Of a DNA stretch of 64,000 nucleotides, positions 26,701 through 34,950 are shown piece after piece. The stretch is from Paracoccaceae bacterium (GTDB taxonomy: Bacteria; Pseudomonadota; Alphaproteobacteria; Rhodobacterales; Rhodobacteraceae). Under the pieces are notes generated by a model. The model saw only the letters and a program-made list of their open reading frames with translations. It searched no databases and had not been told where the DNA came from. The stretch covers positions 1 through 64,000 of the forward strand of contig JAFGTV010000038.1 in NCBI GenBank assembly GCA_016938875.1, in the 5' to 3' direction. The position numbers were made by a program, and so were the translations under genes. Numbering within the stretch: position 1 is the stretch's first letter; every line of letters begins with the position of its first letter.

Positions 26701-27641
26701 TCGAAGACCACCCGCGGCAGGTAGAACGACACGACCCAGTTCGGCATGTCCACGATTTCCGAGATCCGAAGATCGCCGCAGACCGAGCACAGCATATAGG
26801 CCTGGACCGGGTCCAGCTTGTGCTGGGCGCAGATCAGATCGACCATCGCCGACAGCGCGTCGCGCGCCCCCGTCATCAGGTCGGGCCCGATCCCCGTCGT
26901 TACCTCGTAGCCCTTGGCATCCAGGTGCCGCGTGACCGGCCCCGGCGTGGTGAAGCGCGGGAACTTCAGCGGCTGGTCCTTGATCAGGTCGAGGGTCAGA
27001 GAGACGTTCATCGGGCTTTCGATGGCGGTGCCGCAGACCTCTCCGTCGCCTTGGGCGGCATGGGTGTCGCCGATGGAAAACAGCGCCCCCTCGACCTCGA
27101 CCGGCAGATACAGCGTGGTACCCGCCGCCAGATCGCGGATGTCCATGTTGCCGCCCATACGACGGGGGGGCACCACGGAATGATGCCCTGCCTCGGCCGG
27201 GGCCAGGCCGATGGTGCCGGCAAAGGGTTTCAGCGGCACCCGCGCCACGTCGCAAAACAGCGCCGGCGCCAGGCTTTCAGGGTCATAGGACCAGATATTC
27301 AGCGCCGCCTCTTCGAACTGGTCCGACAGCAGGCCAAAGCCCGGAATATTCGCCGTCCAGCCCCAGCCCGACGGGGTGAACCCGTCGATCTGCACCTTCA
27401 GCACATCGCCCGGTTTGGCCCCGTCGACATAGACGGGGCCGGTGACCGGGTTGATCGTGTCAAACGACAGCGTGGCCAGGTCCGCCGTCTTGCTGTCCTT
27501 TGACAATTGCCCACCCGAGCTGTCGAGGCATTCGAAATAAACGCTCTCGCCCGGGGCCACGGTGGCGACGGGCGGGATCGAACGATCCCACCCGAAGTGA
27601 TGCTGACGACCGTGGATCGTGTGTGCGCAGTTATTGCACAT
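26697..27641 (-). CDS. Acetamidase/formamidase family amidohydrolase
   Basis: The 314-residue protein is an FmdA/AmdA-family metal-dependent amidase. It has the family start HTIHGRQHHFGWDRSIPPVA, the acidic metal-site motif SIGDTHAAQGDGEVCGTAIE and the C-terminal AYMLCSVCGDLRISEIVDMP. These enzymes hydrolyse formamide, acetamide or similar amides to ammonia and acid. The ATG at 27641 lies inside the last codons of the binding-protein gene (11-base overlap). Its stop overlaps the ATPase start, so translation is coupled. It is the likely catabolic core of the operon; the true substrate cannot be read from sequence. Confidence 0.9.
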   Translation of the reverse strand: MCNNCAHTIHGRQHHFGWDRSIPPVATVAPGESVYFECLDSSGGQLSKDSKTADLATLSFDTINPVTGPVYVDGAKPGDVLKVQIDGFTPSGWGWTANIPGFGLLSDQFEEAALNIWSYDPESLAPALFCDVARVPLKPFAGTIGLAPAEAGHHSVVPPRRMGGNMDIRDLAAGTTLYLPVEVEGALFSIGDTHAAQGDGEVCGTAIESPMNVSLTLDLIKDQPLKFPRFTTPGPVTRHLDAKGYEVTTGIGPDLMTGARDALSAMVDLICAQHKLDPVQAYMLCSVCGDLRISEIVDMPNWVVSFYLPRVVFE

Positions 27642-29256
27642 CGGTCGAGAACACGTAGTCGTAGTTGACCGGCACGTGCACCGGATCGACAAAGATCGCG
27701 TCGGGTCCGCCCAGTTTCGCCGAGCGCATGGTGAAGCGCTGCTCGTTGAACACCGGCACCCAGGGCGCATCCTCCATGATCGAGAGGTAGATCTCGCGCC
27801 ATTTCTCCTCGCGCTCGGTGGCCATGGCCGGATCGGTCATCGCGTCGGCCTCGACCGCCTTGGCGTCCAGGTCCGCGTTGCAGTACCACGACCAGTTCCA
27901 GCCGCCCTGCACCGCACCGTCACAGCCCAGGATCGGCCCGTAAAAGTTGGACGGATCGGGGAAATCCGCGATCCAGGCCATGCCGCCCGACCAGATCATC
28001 GGCGCCTGGTCCGGCTCGCCGCCCGCGGCGATCACGTTGGCCTGGGCCAGGCTGCGAATCTCGGCCTTGATGCCGATGGCCGCCAGATCCTGCTGGAACG
28101 ACTGCGCGATCCGCGGGTTGGGGTCGGTGTTATAGACGTAAAGCTCGGTCTCGAACCCGTCGGGGAAACCCGCCTCGGCCAGCAGCGCCTTGGCCGCCTC
28201 GGGGTCGAACGGATAGCCCTGATAGTCGGGCGCATAGCCCGGCATGGTCGGCGGCAGCGGCTGGTTGGCGGGCACCGCGCGGCCGTTGATGATACGCACC
28301 ACCCGGTCCTTGTTGATCGCCATGTTCACCGCCTGGCGGACCTTGACGTTATCAAACGGCGGCATCTTGACGTTCATGGTGATATAGCCGGTCTGAAGCT
28401 GGCCGCCCTCGATCACGTAATCCTTGAAGGCAGGATCCTGGGTGACCTCCAGGAACTTCGCGGGCGGGATGCCGTCGCCGGGGATGTCGGCCTGCCCCTG
28501 TTGCAGGCGCAGCAGCGCGACGATCGGTTCCAGCCCGATTTCAAAGGTGATCTGGTCCAGCTTGGGCAGACCCTCGTTCCAGTAGTCGGTGTTGCGCGCA
28601 AAGGTCAGCGACTGGCCCAGGGTCCAGTCGGCCAGCTTGAACGCGCCGGTGCCCACGGGGTTCTTGCCGAAATCGGGGCCGTATTCCTCGACCACCTCCT
28701 TGGGCACGATGGAGGAGAAGCTGATCGCCATCACGTGCAGGAAGGTGGCGTCGGGACGCGAGAGCTTGATCTCGACGGTGTAGGGGTCGATCACGGTAAC
28801 GCCCGACAGGCTGTCGGCCTCGCCGGCGGCCACCGCGTCATAACCCTCGATCGAGCCGAAGAAGCCCGCGCCGGGGCTTTGGGTGGCGGGGTTGGTGACG
28901 CGGTCGAGCGAATACTTCACGTCCTCGGCCGTCATTTCGCGGCCATTGTGGAACTTGACCCCCTTGCGCAGGGTAAAGGTAAAGGTCTTGCCGTCATCCG
29001 AGATGGTGTAATCCTCGGCCAGATCCTTTTTCAGGATGGTCGTGCCGGGCTCGTAATCCATCAACCCGTCGAACAGCGACTTGATCATCGACCAGTTCTG
29101 CCAGTCATAGCCGATGGCCGGATCCAGCGTGGACACGTCATCCTTGTAGGTGACGATCATGCTGCCGCCTTGTTTGGCGGCGGTGAAATCCTGGGCCAGT
29201 GCCGGGCCTGCGGCCACGGCCAGCGCAAGGAAACTTGTGGCGAGCGTCTTTCTCAT
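27631..29256 (-). CDS. ABC transporter substrate-binding protein, family 5 (peptide/nickel type)
   Basis: The 541-residue periplasmic protein has a signal peptide (LATSFLALAVAAGPALAQ). The family-5 signature follows, seen in YDWQNWSMIKSLFDGLMDYE and the typical DVKYSLDRVTNPATQ region near residue 110. Such proteins deliver peptides, opines, glutathione or other amides to Dpp-like permeases. Here it sits between the permeases and a formamidase-family gene, which suggests an amide-containing ligand. Start and ribosome-binding site (GGAAAGGGAAAGACC) are convincing. It lies 22 bases after the DppB-like permease stop. Confidence 0.93.
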   Translation of the reverse strand: MRKTLATSFLALAVAAGPALAQDFTAAKQGGSMIVTYKDDVSTLDPAIGYDWQNWSMIKSLFDGLMDYEPGTTILKKDLAEDYTISDDGKTFTFTLRKGVKFHNGREMTAEDVKYSLDRVTNPATQSPGAGFFGSIEGYDAVAAGEADSLSGVTVIDPYTVEIKLSRPDATFLHVMAISFSSIVPKEVVEEYGPDFGKNPVGTGAFKLADWTLGQSLTFARNTDYWNEGLPKLDQITFEIGLEPIVALLRLQQGQADIPGDGIPPAKFLEVTQDPAFKDYVIEGGQLQTGYITMNVKMPPFDNVKVRQAVNMAINKDRVVRIINGRAVPANQPLPPTMPGYAPDYQGYPFDPEAAKALLAEAGFPDGFETELYVYNTDPNPRIAQSFQQDLAAIGIKAEIRSLAQANVIAAGGEPDQAPMIWSGGMAWIADFPDPSNFYGPILGCDGAVQGGWNWSWYCNADLDAKAVEADAMTDPAMATEREEKWREIYLSIMEDAPWVPVFNEQRFTMRSAKLGGPDAIFVDPVHVPVNYDYVFSTDVQ

Positions 29257-29278
29257 TGGTCTTTCCCTTTCCTGTTGG

Positions 29279-30199
29279 TCATTTGAGTTTGATCCGCGGG
29301 TCCACCAGCGGCGCGATCAGATCCGCCAAAAGGTTGCCCAGGACGATGAAACAGGCCGATACCAGCGTGCCCCCCATGATGATGGGAATGTCCACGCGCT
29401 GGATCGCCTGCCAGGCCAACTGGCCGATACCCGGCCAGCCGAACACGCTTTCGACCACCACGATGCCGGACATGAACAGCCCGATATCGATACCGATCAT
29501 CGCGATGACGGGAAGGATCGCGTTGGGCGCGACATGGCGCAGGATGATGCGCAGCTTGCCCAGGCCCTTGGCCCGCGCGGTGCGCACGTAGTCCTGCGCC
29601 AGAACGTCGATCATGGAACTGCGCATCATGCGCGAATACCAGCCCGTGCCGAGCAACCCGATGGTAATCGCAGGCAGCACCAGGTGGGCCAAGGTGCCGT
29701 AGCCGCCGATGGGGAACCAGCTCAGCTTTACCGCAAAGACATAGAGCAGCAGGATGCCGACCACGAATTGCGGCGCCGATATCGTGACAAAGGAGAAGAC
29801 CATCAGCGTCTGGTCGATCGCCGAGTTGCGCCGCAGCGCCGCGACCACCCCGATGGTCAGCCCCAGGATCAGTTCGACCACGATGGCCGCCAGCATCAAC
29901 AGCAAGGTTGCGGGCATCCGCGCGGCGATCAACTCGGACACCTCGGTGCGTTGCAGATAGGACCGGCCCAGATCACCCTGCAAGAGGTTGCCCAGATAGC
30001 GGCCGTATTGCACATAAAATGGCTGATCCAGGCCCAGTTGTGCGCGGATGCTGGCCACCGTCTCGGCGGTGGCCGACCGCCCGGCGATCTGGCGCGCGGG
30101 ATCGGCCGGAAAGAGGTAAAGCAGCGCGAAGGTCACCAGGCTGATCCCCAGCAGGATCAGCAGCGACTCGCCCAGGCGACGGACAACATAAGCTCCCAT
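29279..30199 (-). CDS. ABC transporter permease, DppB type
   Basis: The 306-residue inner-membrane protein has six predicted helices and begins YVVRRLGESLLILLGISLVTF, the classic DppB/OppB start. The EAA loop for contact with the ATPase is in ARAKGLGKLRIILRHVAPNA near residue 205. Its first base is shared with the stop of the upstream DppC-like permease, so the pair is translationally coupled. It is the first-type permease half for the family-5 importer. Confidence 0.94.
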   Translation of the reverse strand: MGAYVVRRLGESLLILLGISLVTFALLYLFPADPARQIAGRSATAETVASIRAQLGLDQPFYVQYGRYLGNLLQGDLGRSYLQRTEVSELIAARMPATLLLMLAAIVVELILGLTIGVVAALRRNSAIDQTLMVFSFVTISAPQFVVGILLLYVFAVKLSWFPIGGYGTLAHLVLPAITIGLLGTGWYSRMMRSSMIDVLAQDYVRTARAKGLGKLRIILRHVAPNAILPVIAMIGIDIGLFMSGIVVVESVFGWPGIGQLAWQAIQRVDIPIIMGGTLVSACFIVLGNLLADLIAPLVDPRIKLK

Positions 30200-31098
30200 C
30201 AGTGTCGCCCCTTGAGACGCGGGTCGAGCGTGTCGCGCAGCGCGTCGCCCAGCAGGTTGAACGACAGCGCCAGCAACACGATGGCGATGCCGGGAAAGAA
30301 CACCAGCCAGGGCGCGTTGGCGAAATAGGTCTGGTTCTCGAAGATGATGTTGCCCCAGGACGGGGTGGGGGGCTGCACGCCCACGCCCAGATAGCTCAGC
30401 GTGGCCTCGAGCAGGACGGTGGTGGAAATCCCCAACGTGCCGAAGACGATGATCGAATAGACCAGGTGCGGCAGGATGTGCTTGCCCAGAATGCGAAAGG
30501 TCGAGGACCCCATCGCGCGCTGCACCTCGATGAACTCGCGCTGGGACAGGCTGCGGGTCTCGGTATAGATCACGCGCGCCATCTGCACCCAGTTGACCAT
30601 GGCGATCACCATTGCAACGATCAGCAACGAGGGCTTGAAGATCGCCGCCAGAACGATGGCCAGCAAAAGCGCCGGGAATGCCATCATCAGATCGGTGAAC
30701 CGCATCAGGATGCCGCCGATCCAGCCACCGAAATAGCCCCCGATGATGCCGACCGTGGCCCCCACGAGAACGGCGATACCATTCGCCAGAACCCCGATGA
30801 TCAACGAGGTCTGGGCGCCGAGGACCAGCCGTGAAAAGAGGTCGCGGCCCAACAGATCGGTGCCCAGCCAGAACTGCGAGGATGGCGGCAGGGGGGCCCC
30901 GGCCAGGCTTAGCCCGTCGAACATCTGGTCGTTGGGGTCATAGGGCGTGATCCAGGGGGCAAAGAGCGCAGCGCAAAGCATCGTGACGATCACGAACAGC
31001 CCGAAGGCAGAGCGCGGGCGGCGCAACAAGTCATGCAACACCGCCCTGGCGCCACGCGGCTGCGCCCTCGTGGGGGTGTCGAGCGTTGTCTGCGTCAT
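30199..31098 (-). CDS. ABC transporter permease, DppC type
   Basis: The 299-residue inner-membrane protein has the DppC/OppC layout. A cytosolic N-terminal tail is followed by FGLFVIVTMLCAALFAPWIT and the family stretch WLGTDLLGRDLFSRL. The EAA loop lies in QRAMGSSTFRILGKHILPHL. It pairs with the DppB-like permease. Its ATG overlaps the ANTAR gene stop by four bases, linking transport genes directly to the regulator gene. Confidence 0.94.
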   Translation of the reverse strand: MTQTTLDTPTRAQPRGARAVLHDLLRRPRSAFGLFVIVTMLCAALFAPWITPYDPNDQMFDGLSLAGAPLPPSSQFWLGTDLLGRDLFSRLVLGAQTSLIIGVLANGIAVLVGATVGIIGGYFGGWIGGILMRFTDLMMAFPALLLAIVLAAIFKPSLLIVAMVIAMVNWVQMARVIYTETRSLSQREFIEVQRAMGSSTFRILGKHILPHLVYSIIVFGTLGISTTVLLEATLSYLGVGVQPPTPSWGNIIFENQTYFANAPWLVFFPGIAIVLLALSFNLLGDALRDTLDPRLKGRH

Positions 31099-31685
31099 CG
31101 GCGCTCTCCCGTGCGGCGTGGCGAATTGTCGTTCAGGTACTGCGCCGCTGCGTCCTCAAGGGAAATCCGCTCGATCATGGCAAGCGCGCGAAGCTGCTTG
31201 AGCGCGCCCAGAACGTCCACGTTCTGCGCGGCCATGACCTCGATCACCGCCTGCACCAGGATGTCGCGCAACCCCGCACGGCGCGCGACCTCGGCCTCGC
31301 GCTGGTGCGCGCGCAGACGCTCGTTGCATTTGGCGCGGGCGATCACCAGTGTCGAGAAGACCAATCCCAGCGCGCCCTGCGACAGGAACGCGTCGCAGTT
31401 CTGACCCAGCGCCCAGGCCAGGCGCCCCGGACTTTCCGAGCGGACCAGCCCCACCAGCGGCATCGGCGCCATGCCGGCCGGCCAAGGCAACTGGCCGTCA
31501 TGGCCCATGTCGACATCCACAAAGACAAAGTCGGCCTTTGCCGCGAAATCGCTCTCGGGCCATTCGGCCGTCGTCTCGACCCCCAGCGCGGCCAGGCGCG
31601 CGATCAATTCGCGGCGCACGGTTTGCGCGGGGTGCAGGACCAGGGCCCGGCAGCCGGTGAAATTCAGGTCCAGCGGCGGCGTCAT
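31095..31685 (-). CDS. ANTAR-domain antiterminator (AmiR/NasR type)
   Basis: The 196-residue protein has a degenerate receiver-like N-terminal half (FVFVDVDMGHDGQLPWP) and a C-terminal ANTAR RNA-binding domain. That domain is visible in ILVQAVIEVMAAQNVDVLGA and LRALAMIERISLEDAAAQYL. ANTAR proteins such as AmiR and NasR bind leader RNA and stop a terminator from forming. Gene order is AmiC-like sensor then this gene, with ATGA overlap, as in the Pseudomonas amiC-amiR pair. A strong terminator in the operon leader is the likely target. In AmiC/AmiR systems the sensor holds the antiterminator inactive until amide binds. Confidence 0.88.
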   Translation of the reverse strand: MTPPLDLNFTGCRALVLHPAQTVRRELIARLAALGVETTAEWPESDFAAKADFVFVDVDMGHDGQLPWPAGMAPMPLVGLVRSESPGRLAWALGQNCDAFLSQGALGLVFSTLVIARAKCNERLRAHQREAEVARRAGLRDILVQAVIEVMAAQNVDVLGALKQLRALAMIERISLEDAAAQYLNDNSPRRTGERR

Positions 31686-32809
31686 GACACGACCCTCAGG
31701 GCGGGTGCCGGGCGCGCGATGCGCGGGGCAGAGGCCCGCGCGAGATACGGATCGGGCGCCACCACGGTCGCGGGATCCAACAGGATGCGGAACCGGCCCG
31801 CCTCTGCCATGGCCAGCCGCGAGATCAGGCTGGTGTGGCGCGAGACCGGGTCGATCCGCACCCGGCCCAGCACCGTTTCATGATCCTCGCCGGCCACCGC
31901 ATCGAACACCGCGCGCGGGTCGTCACGGCCCGCCCGCCCCAGGCCCCGGGCCAAGAGATGCACCGCCGTATAGGCGGTCGCGAAGTTGCAGGAGGCACGA
32001 TATTCCCGGCCGAACGCCGCCGCGATGCGGCTTCGGAATGCGGTCGTGACGGGCCCTGTCACGGTCTCGAACCAGGCGCCCATCGACAGCATACCGTCAG
32101 CCGCGCGCCCCAGCGCGTCCAGATCGGCCTCGGTCTGGTTGGCGCTGACCACCAGCGGGCGGCCCTTGGGCAGGTCGAGACGCGACAGCGTCTGCATGAA
32201 GGCGTGGTTCGACGGCCCGATCAGGCTGTCGACGATCAGGTCGGGATCCTCGGCCGCGATCTCCTCGATCATCTGGGCGCAGGCGGTATCGCCCAAGGGC
32301 AGATAGCGTTCGGCCACCACCTCGACCCCGGCGGCGCTCAGCCGCTCGCGCGCCACGCGCAGGGTTTCCCATCCCCACACGTAGTTGGACCCGATGAGAA
32401 AGGCGCGCTTGGCCCCCTGGCCCAGGACGTGGTCGATCAACGGAACAAGATGCTGGTTCGGGCAGGCCCCCAGATAGACGACGTGATCGTTGCACTCGAA
32501 CCCCTCGTAGGGACACGGATACCAAAGCAATGCGCCGTGGCGCTCCATGACCGGGATCATGTCCTTGCGCGACCACGACGTGATGCCGCCCACGATATGG
32601 CGCACCTCGCCTTTGCCCAGCAGCCCCGCGGCCAGACGCTCGTATTCAGAGGGAACGCCCCGAGGGTCCGCAGCCACCGGAACGAGCCTGATATCCGTCT
32701 TCTCGTTGACCTCCCGCACGGCCATCATGGCCCCGTCAAGCGCGCTTTGGCCAAGCGCCGCGTAGGGGCCGGTCGTTGAGAAGAGTAGTCCGATTTTGGC
32801 AGTTTGCAC
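31682..32809 (-). CDS. AmiC-like amide sensor (periplasmic-binding fold, no signal peptide)
   Basis: The 375-residue protein has the Leu/Ile/Val/amide-binding fold of AmiC and UrtA (KIGLLFSTTGPYAALGQSAL; AFLIGSNYVWGWETLRVARE). With the GTG at 32809, preceded by GAGGATCAGG, it has no signal peptide, as expected for a cytosolic AmiC-type sensor rather than a transporter subunit. Two upstream ATGs in frame (32857, 32908) lie inside or before the leader terminator and are unlikely starts. It overlaps the ANTAR gene by four bases. By analogy it sequesters the antiterminator until an amide ligand binds. Confidence 0.85.
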   Translation of the reverse strand: MQTAKIGLLFSTTGPYAALGQSALDGAMMAVREVNEKTDIRLVPVAADPRGVPSEYERLAAGLLGKGEVRHIVGGITSWSRKDMIPVMERHGALLWYPCPYEGFECNDHVVYLGACPNQHLVPLIDHVLGQGAKRAFLIGSNYVWGWETLRVARERLSAAGVEVVAERYLPLGDTACAQMIEEIAAEDPDLIVDSLIGPSNHAFMQTLSRLDLPKGRPLVVSANQTEADLDALGRAADGMLSMGAWFETVTGPVTTAFRSRIAAAFGREYRASCNFATAYTAVHLLARGLGRAGRDDPRAVFDAVAGEDHETVLGRVRIDPVSRHTSLISRLAMAEAGRFRILLDPATVVAPDPYLARASAPRIARPAPALRVVS

Positions 32810-33151
32810 CCTGATCCTCGCCCGCTTGGAACGACACGACAAACAAAAAAGCCCCATACCCTCTGGTCGAGGGGAATGGGGCCCGATTGCCGATGCGCGT
32901 TGACCCATATCATGGCCACACTACCCGGCCTCTCGCAAGGAACTCTGCCCCGCGACAGGCGCACGCCCGGCGGAAATGCCTAACTTTTGTGCGTCTTGCT
33001 TATTCGCCGTGCTTCAGTTGCACCTTGCGCGCCGATCCTCGCCCGAACGCGCCGGGGTCGCGCCGGGGCCGCGCCGCAAGGGACCGCCTCGGGGCCGGGT
33101 TTGCGTCAAGTTTCGGCTTTATCTCTGGGCAAAAGCAGGCAACCTGCTGCC
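32810..33151. promoter_or_regulatory. Divergent regulatory region between the amide operon and the GNAT gene
   Basis: This 342-base gene-free stretch holds the leader terminator (32845-32882). Further upstream on the minus strand are a GGCC/GGCC hairpin and an ATGGG (32904-32908) that could pair with CCCAT (32876-32880) of the terminator stem to form an antiterminator. I could not fix a promoter or the paired hexaloop motif expected for ANTAR targets. Confidence 0.55.
32845..32882 (-). terminator. Leader terminator (attenuator) upstream of the AmiC-like gene
   Basis: On the minus strand GCCCCAT (32876-32882) pairs with ATGGGGC (32851-32857), then after a small internal mismatch CCCTC pairs with GAGGG around the loop GACCA. 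Six T follow (32845-32850). It lies 35 bases before the GTG start, and no minus-strand gene precedes it before rsgA, so it must act in this operon's leader. It is a fitting target for the ANTAR protein. Confidence 0.85.
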
Positions 33152-33661
33152 ATGACGCTCAGGTTGCCCGACATATCAGACGCCTCGAGCCTGGCGGCAC
33201 TTTCGATCGAGGTCTGGATCGGAACCTACCTCAGGCGTGGTGTCAGCGCCGTTTTTGCCGACTACGCGTTGAGCGAGTTCACAACGCCCAAGGCCGAGGC
33301 CCTGATACGCGACCCCGGCGAATTCATCGTCGTGTCCGAAAACGAAGAGGGCATTGATGGGTTCGTGCGCGTATCATCGGGGAAAAGCGCGCCGGTTGCC
33401 GGCCTTTCGGACGTGGAAATCTCGACCCTTTACGTGCAACCGCGCCACCACGCAAAAGGCGTCGGAAAACGCCTGCTGAATGCGGCGTTTCAGCATTGCC
33501 GTGAAATCGGGGCCGGGTCTGTCTGGCTGACAACCAATGCGCAGAACGCCCCTGCGATCGCCTTCTATCTGGCGCAAGGATTCGAAGAGGTCGGAAAGAC
33601 CCGCTTTCGCATCCAGAACGAGGGCTATCCGAACATCGTCTATGCCTACAGGTTTGCCTGA
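33152..33661 (+). CDS. GNAT family N-acetyltransferase
   Basis: The 169-residue protein has the GNAT fold. The acetyl-CoA pyrophosphate-binding motif is in VQPRHHAKGVGKRLLNAAFQ near residue 98. The later strand-helix is AIAFYLAQGFEEVGKTRF. GNAT enzymes acetylate amino groups of small molecules, antibiotics or proteins; the substrate cannot be deduced. The ATG at 33152 is set by the MTLRLPDISDASSLAALS start; the open frame extends 5' into non-coding sequence. It is divergent from the amide operon and shares its upstream region. Confidence 0.85.
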   Translation: MTLRLPDISDASSLAALSIEVWIGTYLRRGVSAVFADYALSEFTTPKAEALIRDPGEFIVVSENEEGIDGFVRVSSGKSAPVAGLSDVEISTLYVQPRHHAKGVGKRLLNAAFQHCREIGAGSVWLTTNAQNAPAIAFYLAQGFEEVGKTRFRIQNEGYPNIVYAYRFA

Positions 33662-33745
33662 TCCGATCCGCCGGTGATCTGGCGATGTCGTGCCGCGGAG
33701 CAGGCAATGCAGCGGGTTCGGCCGTTCGGGGCCGACGACCTCCGC

Positions 33746-34816
33746 TCAGCGTCGTTTGCCAGGTGTCTTGAGGATCTTGTTGCCGCGCGGGCCCGTCTGG
33801 ATCGGGGTATTGGTTCGGTTTTCATCCAGAAGCTTGCGCCAGCGATCCAGCCTGGCCGGATCCAGGGTTCCAGCGGCGATGGCGGCCTGAACGGCACAGC
33901 CGGGTTCATGATCATGGGTGCAATCGCTAAAGCGGCACTGGGGCGCAAGTTCGGTGATCTCGGCAAAAACCATGTCGAGCCCGTCCGAAATATTGCTGAC
34001 ATGCAGGGTTCGCATTCCGGGCGTGTCGATCACCCAGCCGCCGCCCTTGATCGGATGCAACGAGCGTGAGGTGGTCGTGTGGCGCCCCTTGGCATCATCC
34101 TCGCGGATGCGTCCGGTGGGCTGTGCCTCCTCAGGCTCCTTGCAGGCCAGTGTATTCAACAGCGTCGATTTCCCCACCCCGGACGATCCGACCAGGGCAA
34201 CGGTCTGACCGGGGCCGCACCATGGGGCCAGGCCCTGCGCGGCCGTTGGTGATTTTGCGTTCACCAAAACGACCTCAAGCCCGCGTTGCAGCGCTGCCGC
34301 CTGGGCCGCATAGGGGGCGGTATCCGCCGTCTGGTCAATCTTGGTCAGGACGATCACCGGCCGGGTATCGGCCTCATTGGCGAGGGTCAGATACCGTTCA
34401 AGCCGCGCGGGATTGAAATCGTCATTGCATGACGTGACGATAAAAAGCGTGTCCACATTCGCAGCGATCAGTTGCCGGGGCCGCCCCCCTTCGGTCTGTC
34501 GCTGGAGCAAGGTCTGCCGCGCCAGCCGCCGCACGAGCATCCGCGTGCCGGCATCGACCAAAACCCAGTCCCCGACGGCGAAATCCGTCGTTTTGGCCTG
34601 CGCCGGCAGGTTCAGGCGCACCGGGCCGGTTTCGCATTGGGCGGTCAGCCTGGACCGATGAACGGTCGCAATGCGCATCGGGGTCAGCTCTGCCTCTTCG
34701 GGTGCAAGCTGGTCGGCGAAAAAGGGCGACCAGCCAAGGGTCGCCAATGCGGGAGATGCGGAATCTGTTGCGTGGGTCACATCCGAATGCATGGACGCGA
34801 CATCGAGGGGGTGCAA
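33746..34816 (-). CDS. rsgA: Ribosome small-subunit-dependent GTPase A
   Basis: The 356-residue protein has an N-terminal OB fold and a circularly permuted GTPase domain. The G motif order is G4 (VIVLTKIDQ), G1 (LVGSSGVGKSTLLN), G3 (VIDTPGMR). A C-terminal zinc knuckle follows (CRFSDCTHDHEPGC). RsgA checks maturation of the 30S decoding centre. The C-terminal tail is basic (GPRGNKILKTPGKRR), as usual. The start at 34816 follows MHPLDVASMHSDV; a later ATG is possible. The gene is alone between the GNAT gene and the aminotransferase. Confidence 0.94.
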   Translation of the reverse strand: MHPLDVASMHSDVTHATDSASPALATLGWSPFFADQLAPEEAELTPMRIATVHRSRLTAQCETGPVRLNLPAQAKTTDFAVGDWVLVDAGTRMLVRRLARQTLLQRQTEGGRPRQLIAANVDTLFIVTSCNDDFNPARLERYLTLANEADTRPVIVLTKIDQTADTAPYAAQAAALQRGLEVVLVNAKSPTAAQGLAPWCGPGQTVALVGSSGVGKSTLLNTLACKEPEEAQPTGRIREDDAKGRHTTTSRSLHPIKGGGWVIDTPGMRTLHVSNISDGLDMVFAEITELAPQCRFSDCTHDHEPGCAVQAAIAAGTLDPARLDRWRKLLDENRTNTPIQTGPRGNKILKTPGKRR

Positions 34817-34950
34817 GCTTTTTGACGCTCCGCCAGGTGCTTTGCCGAAAGCCGCCGCGTCGACCCGCGACTAGGATCCGGCGTTGAGCGTGCTCGATGC
34901 CCCCCAAGATCCCGATTGCCAGGCGGACGAGGCTGGAAACGATCCGACCG

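Noticed and set aside
27619-29286. Plus-strand open frame of 555 codons opposite the substrate-binding protein
   Set aside because: His/Gly/Arg-rich shadow of a clear family-5 binding protein with signal peptide and ribosome-binding site.
32845-32940. Paired hexaloop ANTAR binding motif
   Set aside because: I could not find two hairpins with six-base loops having A1 and G4; only the terminator and an alternative pairing are supported.
23842-33151. Amide operon as an island integrated at tRNA-Ser
   Set aside because: No second copy of the tRNA 3' end, no integrase and no change in composition were seen.
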